Notes: generated by a model not told the origin, from the sequence alone. Numbered from the stretch's first letter, positions 32,736-43,905 are shown. The stretch is 64,000 bases of DNA from Diploptera punctata (GCA_030220185.1 JASPKZ010001239.1:310001-374000), one strand, 5' to 3'. Numbers and translations: made by a program.

Positions 32736-32949
32736 AACAACTATATCCAGATGACATATTTTTAATTAAAAGAAGGGAACTGCCTTCTCGCGTATTTATT
32801 GCTTCTATGAAGATGTTCATAACCAATGAAAAGCGAGCAGGTAACAACTATATGCAGATGACATATTTTTAATTAAAAGAAGGGAACTGCCTTCTCGCGT
32901 ATTTATTGCTTCTATGAAGATGTTCATAACCAATGAAAAGCGAGCAGGT
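32736..32949. repeat. Tandem duplication, 107-bp unit x2
   Basis: The unit from AACAACTATATCCAGATGAC to 'aagcgagcaggt' is repeated immediately with essentially one base change (tatccag versus tatgcag). It must be recent, or an assembly artefact. Confidence 0.95.
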
Positions 32950-33267
32950 CACATGGTTTTGTTTTCATGAGCATCACTTTAAGAGCGGCTAGCCTTTAGT
33001 TGGTCTCATGGATACTACAGGGGTTCTCAGGTTCAAATATGGTCAGAGTAGGTGTTATGGATTTCTTTGGAAATGAGTAAAGCTGTTAATCCAATATCGC
33101 AGTTATACGACACAAAAAAAAAACATTACAACACTAGGCCTATATAAGATACCAATGAAAAACATTTTTAGGCCTTTCGCATCCACACTTTCAGATTTTA
33201 ATGGCGAAGCTAATCACATGAGATTATCAAGAGCGTCGTTAAATAAAATATACTGGTACCTACTTAG

Positions 33268-33301
<34 letters not shown>

Positions 33302-33330
33302 CAATAATAATAATAATAATAATAATAAAG
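33268..33330. repeat. (TAA)n microsatellite
   Basis: TAA units with a central 'caacaa' interruption. Confidence 0.95.
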
Positions 33331-33344
33331 TACTAGTAGTAGTT

Positions 33345-34140
33345 ATTGTTCCTTGAATTTCTCTTAGAATCATATAGCATCTGGTGAGTCGCTACAGCAA
33401 CAGTTATGGGAATTAAAATATCTTGTAACTAGACTCTCAAGCGCTTAGTTATAGACAGGGATCGAACCTGAACCTCTGAGATGCTAGGTAGACATGGTAA
33501 CGTTTACATTTACACCAGATAAGTTTATGAAATAAAATAATGTTAAAATAAATTATTGTATTTAAAATTGACTTGCATATTTAAAATCTGGAAAATGAAG
33601 TCAGGCTAAAGGAAATACGAAAGAAACCATGTTCCAAATGTAGGTAAGGAATTTAAATGGGGGAATACCTGATGACTTAACGAAGCAAGTGGAAGTGTCT
33701 TGTATTGAGTAGGGAGGGTGTGTACTAGTAGACATGTATCATCTTTTTATTAGAGGTTGTTGACGGGCAACCTCCGCTTCTTTATTCTCGAATGCACACC
33801 TAATTGCTTCGATTGTTACGTAAGTATAATGAACTACCTGAAATGTTATTTATATTCTGTAGAATTTACAGTTATCCTGATCCATTTCAAGATTACTCGT
33901 ATCATTCATTCTTAGATTTGGAAGTGTCCAGAAATATCGTTCCTTGATAAATGAAAACAGTAATTGACTCTTATAGCCTGAATAAGGAGTTTTCCGATTG
34001 TTTATATATTTTGCCTTGCCAATTAGGCCTATATCAGCGATGTCCAAACTTAATAATATATAGGGAGGGGAAAGTTATCTCCAACATTCTATGCCAGGGG
34101 GACCAAACTACGGCCCTCCATCACTGTTATGTCTGGCTCC
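33345..34140. other. Mixed spacer with tRNA-like and hAT-like scraps
   Basis: The phrase 'cagggatcgaacctgaacc' near 33457 is a reversed B box, probably an old SINE head. 'ccagggggaccaaactacgg' at 34094 resembles hAT-type terminal sequence. The rest is unidentified. Confidence 0.3.
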
Positions 34141-34147
34141 AGTAGAT

Positions 34148-34830
34148 CTGTACCATTCTTCTTCTTTTTGTTCTTCTTCTTCGCGGTTTAGGCTTATTTA
34201 CTAGCCTGTTCCGGCTCCAAATTGCTGCTCTTTCCATCTTTTCCTTGGTCTTCCCAAACTTCTTCTTCCTCGTGGTGAATAGTTGTATGCTGCTTTTGGT
34301 ATTCTATTCTCAGTCATCCTTGCCAAGTGTTCTTTCCAGTTTGTTTTGTATTTCTCTATTGTTGAGTTTAATTCCTCTATTTTTAGTTGTCTTATTTCTG
34401 TGTTATGTTTTTTGTCTGTTCTTTGATAACCAGCTATTGATCTGAGGAATCTCATTTCAGCAGCTTGTATCCTGGCAGATTGTTGTGTTGTCACTGTCCA
34501 TGTTTCGGATCCATAAGTAATAATAGGCACTGCCATTGTCTTGTATAATTTCATTATAGAGTATTTCCTGGCTTTATTTTTCAAAGTTCTTTTTAGTGTT
34601 CCTGTTATATAATTAAACTTATTTATTTTGATATCTGTATCTGTTTCTGCCGTGTATGATATTTCGCAACCTAGGAAGTTATATGTTACCACTTGTTCTA
34701 TTGGTTTATTTTCTAATATTATCTTTGTCCGAACTGGATGAGCGCCCTTGAAGGCCATTGTTTTTGGTTTTTGTGAGAATATTACCATGTTGTATATTTT
34801 TGATATTTCATTTAGTTTATATAGCATTCT
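34148..34830 (-). mobile_element. LINE ORF2 C-terminal fragment, 208 codons open
   Basis: The minus strand is open for 208 codons (34827 to 34201). It encodes the post-catalytic part of a non-LTR reverse transcriptase: Lys-Thr-Met-Ala-Phe, Phe-Leu-Gly-Cys-Glu-Ile, Ile-Thr-Tyr-Gly-Ser-Glu-Thr-Trp, Ala-Glu-Met-Arg-Phe-Leu-Arg, and Gly-Arg-Pro-Arg-Lys-Arg-Trp near the end. The 3' end carries (GAA)n. It is the best preserved coding stretch of any LINE here. Everything upstream, including the Tyr-Ala-Asp-Asp box, is absent. Confidence 0.9.
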
Positions 34831-34954
34831 GTGTAGTGTAGCATTCTGATAAGTTAAAATATGTAAGCCTATAATATTACTTTATCAGTAATGGAACAAG
34901 AACTTACGAAATATGTTATAACGACATAACAAGAAAAGTAGCAAATCAATACAC

Positions 34955-34957
<3 letters not shown>

Positions 34958-35019
<62 letters not shown>

Positions 35020-35020
35020 T
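34958..35020. repeat. (TAA)n microsatellite
   Basis: About 20 TAA units directly next to SINE-D. Confidence 0.95.
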
Positions 35021-35022
35021 GT

Positions 35023-35346
35023 ATTGTAAGCCTATGTTTTTCCCTTTACAGAGATTTAGGCACTCTCCCCTTACAGGGAAGAATTTGAACCATACTAATT
35101 TAGTTACACTTGTTTTCGTATAGATGTCATTTTTGAGTGGTACGTGGCTAGCGTTCTGCCTCATACTGACATCTAGGAAACCAAGGTAGTACTAGGACGG
35201 GAAGATTCGGTAAATTTTGCTTAGAGGCCTTTTCATTCAGGCTTAAGAATTTTTTACGAGCCTGAAAATCTTCAGACTCGGGAGCCACGGCTTAAAGTCC
35301 CTCCCGGAGGACTTGCTCCTTCGATTTTTCCGTCCTAAAAAATCCA
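35023..35346 (-). mobile_element. SINE-D, head truncated
   Basis: The minus strand runs from 'ggattttttaggacgg' at the right to 'gggaaaaacataggctta' at the left, matching 47618-48027. The tRNA-like head has been replaced by a TAA microsatellite. Confidence 0.85.
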
Positions 35347-35356
35347 TAATAATAAT

Positions 35357-35396
<40 letters not shown>

Positions 35397-35404
35397 GTAA
35401 TAAA
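35347..35404. repeat. (TAA)n microsatellite
   Basis: Between SINE-D and SINE-B. Confidence 0.9.
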
Positions 35405-35408
35405 AGTA

Positions 35409-35708
35409 AAGTAAAGTGATCCCACAACAGACTCGGAGGCCCTTGGGGTAGTAGGAGGTTAAGGCTCCCACTTTTTCTAGACAATCGGCACTTTATGTCA
35501 GCCGGGTTGTCAGCCCTGTGTGACGGCCGCCTTTACCCCAGAACAAGCGTCTGGTACTCATTTCCGTTAGATGCTGAGTCGACCCCAGGGCCATAGTGCC
35601 GCCAGAGGGTTTGGGCCAGTTTAAAAATCCTGACCCCAACGGGACTTGAACCCTCGACTCTCCGGCTTGTAGCTCAGTGCCTTAACCACTACGCTACGGC
35701 GTGCCCCC
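35409..35708 (-). mobile_element. SINE-B, full length
   Basis: The minus strand starts GGGGGCACGCCGTAGCGTAG with the B box 'gggttcaagtcccgttgggg'. The body contains 'gcgtctggtactcatttcc' (plus-strand reading). The left end carries a short TAAAG repeat, the SINE tail. It is about 30 bp longer than the copy at 16767. Confidence 0.9.
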
Positions 35709-35714
35709 ATAATA

Positions 35715-35978
35715 ATAATAATTCATTTATTTTAGCAGGTTTCACAATATTTCACATCTTGCTGAGTCCAATTAATCTATTATCATTCCCATAATCTCTC
35801 TGTTATCCTAATCTGCATCATCCAATCCAAGTCCTTTCTCTCATGCTATTCAAAGCACTATCAATACTCATTATTTTTGGTCGTATTCTTCTACTACTAC
35901 CATATGGTACCCATTCTATTATTCTTCTTCGGAATTTGTCTTCCGCCATTCTTTTTACATGACCATACCTTACTTACT
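35715..35978 (-). mobile_element. LINE 3' tail
   Basis: The minus strand encodes Tyr-Gly-His-Val-Lys-Arg-Met, a Trp-Val-Pro-x-Gly block and an Arg-Arg-Ile-Arg-Pro segment, with stops after it. This is the usual LINE C-terminus. Confidence 0.65.
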
Positions 35979-35984
35979 TACCGG

Positions 35985-36240
35985 TACATACTAATTGGCA
36001 CTATCGAACCCTAGGTTCATGGCCGCGCGGACATAAGATCTCCATACATCCCTATCCTGAGCTAATGCTTTCCAATCATTCCCTGTATAATCTACTTCCC
36101 ACAAATCATAGTTAATGTTATTCTTCCACCGCATTCTTGGTCTACCAACTGGGCGTTTTTCCCTCAGGCTTTCTTACAGGAAGCTTCCATGCAAGTCTCT
36201 CATTCCCCGTACGTGCAACAACATGACCGCACCATTTTAA
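35985..36240 (-). mobile_element. LINE family E, coding 3' end
   Basis: The minus strand encodes Cys-Gly-His-Val-Val-Ala-Arg, then (after a one-base slip) Gly-Arg-Pro-Arg-Met-Arg-Trp-Lys-Asn-Asn and Asp-Trp-Lys-Ala-Leu-Ala-Gln-Asp-Arg, running to the end of the 'ggcactatcgaacc' block. This shows that family E repeats are the C-terminus of a LINE protein. A TAAG repeat lies at the 3' end. Confidence 0.8.
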
Positions 36241-36322
36241 TTATCTATTTTTCATGAAATTCACCATTGAAATTTAACCATTCATCTTTTGTTTCGTTTC
36301 TTATTTTATATCTTCTAGAATA

Positions 36323-36396
<74 letters not shown>

Positions 36397-36432
36397 TAAT
36401 AATAACGATAATAATAACGATAATAATAATAA
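36323..36432. repeat. (TAA)n microsatellite with CAA/CGA variants
   Basis: A 110-bp trinucleotide tract. The Ile- or Leu-rich frames through it are not genes. Confidence 0.95.
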
Positions 36433-36439
36433 TCCACAA

Positions 36440-37285
36440 CAGGCCCGCGCTACCTTGATGTTTCTTACATTTGGCCCGCGATACAAATAAGTTTGCGGAA
36501 TTATGACGCTTTCAAGTAGGCCTACTCTTCTAAAATTATAGAAGGGGTTCATTCACCGTTATAATATTGTACCGAAATCAAGATTTCGATACAGGGTTTA
36601 CGTCGTACTGCGCAACCTATACGTCATCGCATCTCTATTTCGTGTGCGATCTTTGTGAACAGTGCCAAATGCTCCCCTACCTACCCCTTCCCTTCCTAGT
36701 AGCGCCGTGTGCTATCGCGCAATTTCCCCTCTCCTTGTGAACTCTCATAAATAGCTGTGTTTTCTAACATCGCATCATCATCTGTTGACTTATCGTCGGA
36801 GTCTGGTCAGTGTAGCTCAGAAGAGCTAGTTTGGTTTGTTAGTCCTTTAGGCCAGGGTGGACTAGTGTGAGTGTAAAAGTATGTATGATTATTAATATTA
36901 TTTTTGTACAAGATGATCAATGATAGCGTTGTTTTCTTTGTTAAACAAATTATTTATTTATTTATTTTCAATGTTATATCTGACTATGCTTTTTGACTCG
37001 CATTAAAACTTTAGTTGTATATTTTACTTAAATATTGCCTATTCATTTAGCAGCTAGCCTATCTCAGATATGAAGGTAATATTCCAAAGCTTACTCAAGC
37101 GTGTGTTAGTTCCTCTTTCCTTAAAGCTTCCACGATTATAGCCTGTAACTCACTGCACATCACATGTTTGAAAATGTATTAGGGAAAGTTGAATTAATCT
37201 TTGCCTTTTATGGGCCCGGGCAAAGATAACTTAATTTGAGCAATCTATGTTTTCTATTCAAAATAGTTATCAACAATAACGGTTT
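36440..37285. other. Unidentified block
   Basis: 'ggcccgcgctacc' and 'ttggcccgcgatacaaataa' near 36440-36490 look like hAT-type non-autonomous element sequence. 36590-36850 is GC-richer with a TATA-like 'cataaata' at about 36748, possibly an LTR or a SINE, not shown. Confidence 0.3.
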
Positions 37286-37289
37286 GATC

Positions 37290-37480
37290 CAGCACCAACA
37301 CGCGGTGTAATCTTTGGTAGCATTGAGCGTGGTTACGCCGGTGCAAATTTTGGTAGCAGTCAGCGAGGTTATAAATGCACAAATTGGTAGTAGATCGCGT
37401 GGTTATGGTTCTGGGTTTAGGTCCCGGTGCAAAATGGTAGCATTGGTTGTGCTTACGCCGGTGAAATATGTTTATACAAA
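37290..37480. repeat. Degenerate tandem repeat, about four units
   Basis: The phrase 'ggtgcaaa(at)tttggtagca ... cgtggttacgccggtg' recurs about every 45-65 bp with heavy drift. No coding function inferred. Confidence 0.6.
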
Positions 37481-37499
37481 CATTCAGCCTGCTTACGTT

Positions 37500-37925
37500 T
37501 GTGATTTATTTACTTCTAAACCACTCAACAGATCTTCATGAAAATTTGTATATATATATATAAGTTTTCAGTTACAGCAAGTGATTAATCGATATCTGGA
37601 ATGCTCTAAAACTATGAGGCGTAGGAGTTCATCTAGAACTAAAATTTAAAAATCGCTTTCGCGGTCGCAATTTCCGATGATTCACAACGAATCTCAGTAT
37701 ATGCTATTAAAACATATCGAGGTACGTATTATCCACATTCTACTATTAAAAGTGAAGGTTTACCTGAAATTTGAAATTAAAAATTGAGTCTAGCAACCGT
37801 CATATTTCGTTTGTCTCAATGTGTACCATACCATTTAATTAATCTCTATTTTTTTTACTTATACAACTACAAATAAAAAGAAACATATTTAGGTGCAGCA
37901 GCACACGTCGAGTATTAGCTAGTAA
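37500..37925 (+). mobile_element. Possible Helitron-like non-autonomous element
   Basis: Contains 'aaccactcaacagatcttca', a phrase type I associate with insect Helitron-related repeats. It ends in 'gtattagctagt', compatible with a Helitron CTAG end inserted between A and T. No helicase coding. Weak. Confidence 0.25.
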
Positions 37926-38378
37926 TAAATAAAGGAGGTGGAGTAAAACTGCAATATGGCGTCTTTATCACTTAAGAGAAGACATTAAGCCCTTCGTTGG
38001 TCTATATTATAACATAGTCCAGTTATTTAAGATATATTTTATCTTTATAAATAACTTTATTTTCAGAGATGAAGAATCGCTGTGCCACGACTCATTTTGT
38101 GACTAAATATTGATCGAGTTACCGGTACACTGAAATGTCGGAAACTGCTTATGTATACATCTCTGACACTGTGGCTGTACTTTGAATCGCAGAGTGCCAT
38201 CTATGGTGAAATCTTCATGTGTACTATTTTTTTCTTGTCCTTGATTCAACAATTCTTTTAGCAAATTTTAGTTTTGATGGTGGAGAAAACACGTTGATAA
38301 GGTTGGCAAAGCCGGAACTTTAACACCATTTGCTGCCTGCAGTTATATATATGTATATGTATATATATATACATTATA

Positions 38379-39750
38379 CAGTGAGATCAGTATATTATTG
38401 GACAGCAGACGCGGGGTTGTGCTGTGCGATAACGAAGGCTTACACGTGCAGGCACGGGACTTGAAACGTGCGCTGACTCAGCAGTATATGAGTACAGCCA
38501 CGCATTCACGGCCACAGTCAGATAGTGTGCTTCGAGTGAAAAATGTGTTCGGTCGCTTTTCCTTGTAAACTGAATCACGTGTGTATAAGTGTAAACTGCA
38601 TAATGACAAATTATTTTTCTTCTGAACAACGTGTATTTATTTTATGATCAGTATTTAACTCAGACTGACAGCCAAGTACGAAGACTCTTTGAAACACGAT
38701 TCTCGGGTGTAAAAATTCCATCACGTTCAACAGTTCATAATTTCTATAATGAATTTCACGCAATGGGAAGTGTCGAGCCGCATAGTGTTCTCACAGAAGA
38801 AACAATAGACGACATCGGTTATCGATTGCAGTAGTCTCCTAGAAAATCACTTAGGTACCTTTCGCAACAAGTGGGAATATCTTATGGCTCTGTGCAAAAA
38901 CCTATTAAATTGTTAAAGTTGCATCCTTATAAAATAACCAAGACATGTGCTCTTCAACTGGGTCACCCTATTCGTAGGCGCGCATTTTGTGAGTGGATGC
39001 TAAATATTATTCCTAATGGCCTAATAGACCCACAATTAATATTTTTTTTTTTGGGTGAGACTGGTTCCATCTCCATGGCTCGTGAGTTCGCAAAACAATC
39101 GTCATTGGGGTCCTGAGAACCCTAATATCGTATATGAAGTGCCCCTCCATGATGCAAAAATTGGTATATGGTGCGCCATTAGTGGCGCCATTTTCTTTCG
39201 GAATACAGTCGATTATCGTACATATGTGGATGACATTCTGACGCCCTTCTTCAGGGATTAACCGACAGTGAGTGTGATTTCGCATTCTACCAGCAAGACT
39301 TAGCAACGGCTCATACAGTTGATATTTCAATGCGCGAAATTCACCGCGTGTTCCATGACAGAATTATTAGTAGGGATTTATGGCTTGCTCGTTCTCCAGA
39401 TATAACCCCCTGCGATTTATATCTCTGGGGCAGATTGAAAAATGCTGTGTACAAGAAAAACCCACGCAGTCTGGAAGAACTGAAACGTAATATGCGTGAC
39501 GAAATTAACATCAGTAGAAGAGAACTACAGCGAGTTATGGGAAATCTTATAAAGAGGTGTCAAAAATGTTGGACAACGAAGGTAGACAGTTACAGCACCT
39601 GCTTCAATGAAGTTGGTAAGTACGTCAATTTGTAATATAATTACGAAAATGTGTGTGGTGGGTATCACCGCGATCCTACGCTGTCCATTCCCCGTCGCGA
39701 GTGCGTTAGCAGTGTATAGTGAAATCCCTGCGTCTATACTGATCGCACTG
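38379..39750 (+). pseudogene. Mariner/Tc1-like transposon with broken transposase
   Basis: TA dinucleotides flank inverted ends CAGTGAGATCAGTATA (left) and CAGTGCGATCAGTATA (right, inward). The plus strand encodes a cut-and-paste DDE transposase in pieces. An N-terminal helix-turn-helix region lies at 38631-38831 and ends in a stop. Next comes a Gln-Val-Gly-Ile-Ser-Tyr-Gly-Ser block, then a segment with Val-Pro-Leu-His-Asp-Ala-Lys-Ile-Gly-Ile-Trp-Cys-Ala near 39140. After a frame change, Arg-Ser-Pro-Asp-Ile-Thr-Pro-Cys-Asp-Leu-Tyr-Leu-Trp-Gly (third acidic residue) lies near 39390. One in-frame stop and at least two frame changes make it dead. Its 1.37-kb length is near full size. Confidence 0.9.
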
Positions 39751-39859
39751 TATAGGCCTATGCGTGTTCGGGACCAACACTACCAATAAGACATTGTTAT
39801 AAATAAAAAAGTAACGAAATTATCGTAATGTCGTTTGTTTTAAAACAAGTTTTACAAGG

Positions 39860-40013
39860 TTACCAAAAACAGCATTCAACTACAAGACAAGAGGTTCAAG
39901 GAATGTAGTGAAGAGATGGACAGAACAATTGTGAGACGGAACAGGCAATTTGCCTAGCCCGTGAAGTGAAGTGAAGAAGAAGAAGAAGAAGAAGAAGAAG
40001 AAGAAGAATAAGA
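39860..40013 (+). mobile_element. LINE tail with (GAA)n
   Basis: Reads 'ggttcaaggaatgtagtgaa ... caatttgcctagcccgtgaa' and then GAA repeats. The reverse complement of the same end lies at 51640-51760, closing the LINE there. Confidence 0.75.
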
Positions 40014-40064
40014 AGTTTTCTTGTGACAACAACGAAATTATGCAATTTTAAGTTTTGACCAAGC

Positions 40065-40350
40065 TCATGGGCTAGTGGTCAGCGTTTCTGAATACTGTTC
40101 AAGAGGTCCCGGGTTCCCGGTTAAACCATATGAATTTTTTCTTAAAGGGAATTAATTATTCCTGATGTTGTCCATGGTCTGGAATTTAGGTTAAGAACTC
40201 TCCTGGAGCTTCATTATCGTTTATCACCCATCATATCATCGGGGTAACGTAACTCCGTCTAACTTCAGAATTGGGTCACAATTAAGCCAATGCTAGGATA
40301 GATTACCAGAAATGTCGAAATGGCAACCTAGGACAAAAAAATGTGATGAC
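40065..40350 (+). mobile_element. SINE-H: different head, type-2 tail
   Basis: The tRNA-like head 'catgggctagtggtcagcg' with B-box-like 'gggttcccggttaaacc' differs from SINE-A. The tail ('ctggagcttcattatcg ... gtaactccgtctaactt ... tgtcgaaatggcaacc') is the type-2 tail of the SINE-A copies at 9651 and 43402. It ends in poly(A). Confidence 0.75.
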
Positions 40351-40384
40351 AACAATGATATTATGTAAATTGTCATGTTATTGG

Positions 40385-40668
40385 ATTTGTTGTTTGTTTT
40401 GACGTCTTCCAACAAGATGGGGCTCCCCCACATTATGGAAGGAAACCATGCTTCGGATTTTTAAGCAGTGAAAAAAAAAAAGTTATACATGAAACCCGCG
40501 AATTTCGAAACCAGAGGTGCTCATGTGGAAATTTACTGATTACCATATAAACCTGTTGAGTTTATTTATGTTTTGCAACAAACTATGTTACAATAAATTA
40601 GTTAGTTTTTGTTCTATATAACAGTTTGTTATTGGTTTTGTTGATCCCGGACACCGTGTATATACTCA
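40385..40668 (+). mobile_element. Mariner-like remnant
   Basis: Encodes a Phe-Gln-Gln-Asp-Gly-Ala-Pro-Pro-His block (second catalytic Asp region) near 40405. It ends 'gatcccggacaccgtgtata', similar to a mariner terminus next to TA. Most of the element is missing. Confidence 0.55.
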
Positions 40669-40694
40669 GAATAAGAGTTTAACAATCAAGAGGA

Positions 40695-40870
40695 ATTATG
40701 ATATTCGCCTCCCACGCAGATGGCCAGGATTTGATTACCGGTAAGTTTGATTGTTCTGGCGTAAGCGAGGCAAATGCCAGAAAAATGGGTCTTAGTGTCC
40801 CTGAAAAATCACCGGCCCTAACTTCAATTGTATTCAGCCATTCATTTCACAATGTTAGAACCAAATCGTA
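40695..40870 (+). mobile_element. SINE-G relative, decayed
   Basis: 'gatattcgcctcccacgcag' resembles the start of 9053. A diverged B box 'ggatttgattaccgg' follows. Confidence 0.4.
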
Positions 40871-40937
40871 ATTCTGTGAAAGTGAGAGTTGAATTATCCA
40901 ACTCAAAAATATAGTAGGTATATTTCCGATGAGTCAG

Positions 40938-41280
40938 CCGCAATGGTTTAGTGATTGTGCTCATTGCTTCCTGTCCCGAGGTTCGCGGGTTCAAACCCGG
41001 CCGGGGCAATGGATTTTTTTACGATGGAAAAATCCAAGGAGCAAGTCTTCCTGGAGGGACTTAGAGCAATGAAAATTTTCAGGCTCGTAAAAGATCCTTA
41101 AGCCTGAATAAAAAAGGCAAAATTTACTGACCTCAACGCCATAGTAATACCATACCTTAGTTGCCTGCTGCATAGCTCATTGAGTCGGTATGGTGATGAC
41201 ATCTATGAGCAAATAAGGTAACTAAAAATTAACTTGGTCTGGTAACTCCTAACAAAGGGGAGGCTATGGCTCAACATTTT
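40938..41280 (+). mobile_element. SINE-D, full head
   Basis: The head 'ccgcaatggtttagtgattg' with B box 'gggttcaaacccggccgggg' is followed by 'ggagcaagtcttcctggagg' and 'ttcaggctcgtaaaagatcc'. The 3' end reads 'aaggggaggct'. Confidence 0.85.
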
Positions 41281-41284
41281 GCTA

Positions 41285-42150
41285 CGCCATTTTAGATACA
41301 ATTTTTTCGATGAGTTTGAGACGAAACATAGGCCTATGTATATTAATTGTCTATTATTATTATTCATTTTAATACTATTTTAAAATATATTCTTAGATTG
41401 ATATTTATTTTATCGGTCGTCATGTTCTCGGGTAGCTACAAATGTTTTTATATTAACTCCCGCATGCGCTATGTGTTGAAATTCATGCACTATATATACA
41501 ATCTGCTAGCCGTATTTCTTAGAGAGTCAGTCACAGCAAAATAATGCTATGACCTATTCAGAATGTTAAAAAGGAGGTGGTTTCTTTATTATGATAAACT
41601 TTATTTAGTAAATTCTAGGCGAAACACGACTGTGATTGGTTGTAAATAAAAAATCATTGAAATGTGATTGGTCATTTACTTCCATTTGGGGCATGAGTTA
41701 AATAGTCAACAGTAATCTAACATGAGGTTGTGTTTTTCTGAAACTTTGTCGCTCGTGATTTTGTCTAATGAAAAACTCAACCTCGCGTAGGATTTGGAGT
41801 GACTATTTAGCGAATAATACAACATAAGAAGCTAAAAATAATTATAATGTTTAAAATTTACCAAATGTGAGGTTATGTATTCCGATCTTACTTCCGGGCG
41901 ATTTCTGAGTAGGATGTATAGTTATAAATAGCATATCTTTACTCTAAATCTCTTTGGGCTTGGGAAAAATCAGTAACAGATGATTGTATGAGAAATAGCT
42001 ATTAACAATAATGCAGATTCATTATAAACATTTAATACATTGTTTAGAGCAATAAAACTAACTTTTTTATTGTAATTTTTGAAGTTGTTTTCTTTTGGCA
42101 TTTCTTTCTGTACCATATCGATCGTAAATTGTTGAATCGACATCCTTCTC
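41285..42150. other. Spacer with a weak inverted repeat
   Basis: 'catgaggttgtgtttttct' near 41721 and 'aaaaactcaacctcgcg' near 41771 face each other, perhaps a small foldback. Otherwise nothing recognised. Confidence 0.35.
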
Positions 42151-42154
42151 AAAG

Positions 42155-42425
42155 AAGTTAATTTGCGGAGATATCTCTCATTACGAACAGGAAGAGGCAA
42201 TATTATCGGTCTATGAGTTAAGTTGCCGAAGCAATTGGTTGCAACATGTCAAAGAATAGACCCATATCGATTTCTTAAATTATTATTGCAGTATCAACGT
42301 AAAGGACTTCGAGATAAAGGGAGACCAAAATTATGATGGACTGACCAACCAGATCTTGAGATCTCATAGGAACAGGCTCAAACAACCAAAACGTAAATAA
42401 GTTCATGAAGATGGTACAATTTTCA
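42155..42425 (+). mobile_element. Decayed LINE tail
   Basis: Plus-strand codons broken by stops still read Trp-Leu-Gln-His-Val-Lys near 42237, with a Gly-Arg-Pro-Lys-like segment near 42320. The end 'aaataagttcatgaagatgg' resembles the GAT-tailed LINE ends. Confidence 0.45.
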
Positions 42426-42429
42426 ATCT

Positions 42430-43395
42430 ACTGCTACAAATAGATTCTAAGAAAATATGCACTTTGTGCGGTATTTTTTTACCACTAAATCATTCAAGTT
42501 CCCCATAAAGTCACTAAATATGTTCCTAGTTTAAAATCCCTCAGGGCTAAGCTTGTTTATATTTTATAAATAGGAATTGTTGAAATATTATGAATTTATA
42601 GTGAAATTAGTCGGAGAAAGAACACGATTGAGCTCAGGGGGACGGTTCATAGAAATCGCTGCATAGGCTATGTATATATATTTTTTCATCGTGTAAATTA
42701 AGCTGAACATTTTGCAGTAATTACAGTGAGAGCCTGGCAGGGGTAAGTGAGACGTCAGTATGCTAGCTTATTAGTGTCAGGTGGGGGCTCAAAACCCAGT
42801 TATGAATAATTCCCCAGCTGCAAACTAGACACCAAACATGAAATCACGAGGCAGTGCCCAAAAACAAAGAATTCTTCAAGTCTTTTCATAAGAGTATGTG
42901 ACGTGTTAACTTAAAACAGCTTTCGAGGGTCTGTACTAATATGTACTAAAATAAAAACATAGTTACAAAGCAGTGCACATGAGCTCCGAACAGTTAAGGT
43001 AGACTGAATTATTTGTTATCCCTGGCAAACAGGAAAGTGTACATGTCATGTGGCGAAAAACCTCAATCTTCATTTCAGTTTTCTTAACCGAATTTCGCTA
43101 CCAAATTCGGCCTCCCGATATGAGTTCCTTTGATGCTAGTTGAGATACGCTAACCGTTTTACCGCGAAAGGGGTTCCGGAAGAAATAAAATAAATAAAAA
43201 TACAAATCCCATAAATATTAATGATATTAAATAAAATTAAAAAAAATACTACTTGAATTAATCGTCACAATGTCTCATTCAATAAAATACACTAATTCAT
43301 TTACAACAAAACATACTCTAAAAAAACTAGTGTACAGAAAATTGGTAAAATATCCTGAAAAAAATTAATGAAAAATAATAATTATAATATTATAA
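42430..43395. other. Spacer
   Basis: No gene recognised. The phrase 'agagcctggcaggggtaagt' near 42729 looks GC-rich but has no partner. Confidence 0.35.
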
Positions 43396-43401
43396 TGATA
43401 T

Positions 43402-43768
43402 AGTCCACCGCTGTGGTCTCGGGGTAGCGTGCTGCCTTGTCACGCAGCGGGCCCGGGTTCGATCCCCGGTCGGGACAGTTTTTCTGGGTAAGGTTTTTAT
43501 CGGGGTTTTTCCTCACCTGTAAGACAAATGTCAGGAAACTTTAAGGCCCAAACGGTCCCCGAACATCCTCCGGCCATCATCGTCATTAACATATTCATTA
43601 AGTTTATGATTAAGGCCTCTCCTGGCGCATCATTACCATCATCACCTATCATATATCATCGGAGCAGCTTAACTCCGCCTTCCAGGCGCCCCGACCTCAG
43701 AAGTGGGTTAGATGCCAGGAGAGAATAACAGAATGTCGAAATGACAACGTGGTAGCATTGAATAAAAA
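43402..43768 (+). mobile_element. SINE-A with type-2 tail
   Basis: Head identical in layout to 30555 (GTCCACCGCTGTGGTCTCGG, B box 'gggttcgatccccggtcggg') and body with 'ggcccaaacggtccccgaac'. The tail is then 'cctctcctggcgcatcatta ... cgccttccaggcgccccgac ... gaatgtcgaaatgacaacg' with poly(A), not the type-1 tail. Confidence 0.9.
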
Positions 43769-43784
43769 AAAACATTAAGTAGAT

Positions 43785-43905
43785 TAAACAGGGGATGATT
43801 GGGAAACATTAGCTCAGAATAGAGATGCCTGGATAGCTCATATCAGCGCGGCCATGAACCTATGGATTTGATAGTCCAGTGAATTAGTTACTTAGTAGTT
43901 TACTA
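43785..43905 (+). mobile_element. LINE family E 3' end
   Basis: Encodes Asp-Asp-Trp-Glu-Thr-Leu-Ala-Gln-Asn-Arg-Asp-Ala-Trp and then the reversed 'gcggccatgaacctatgg' block. This is the only plus-strand family E copy. Confidence 0.7.

Noticed and set aside
36245..36552. Ile- and Leu-rich 'membrane protein' frames
   Set aside because: They are translations of a (TAA)n microsatellite.
34094..36860. One hAT element interrupted by all the 34-36 kb insertions
   Set aside because: The hAT-like phrases at 34094 and 36440 are suggestive, but no matching inverted ends or 8-bp duplication could be confirmed.
43402..43500. Functional tRNA genes at SINE heads
   Set aside because: A and B boxes are present, but no acceptor stem pairing or plausible anticodon loop was seen, and the units continue into repeated SINE bodies.
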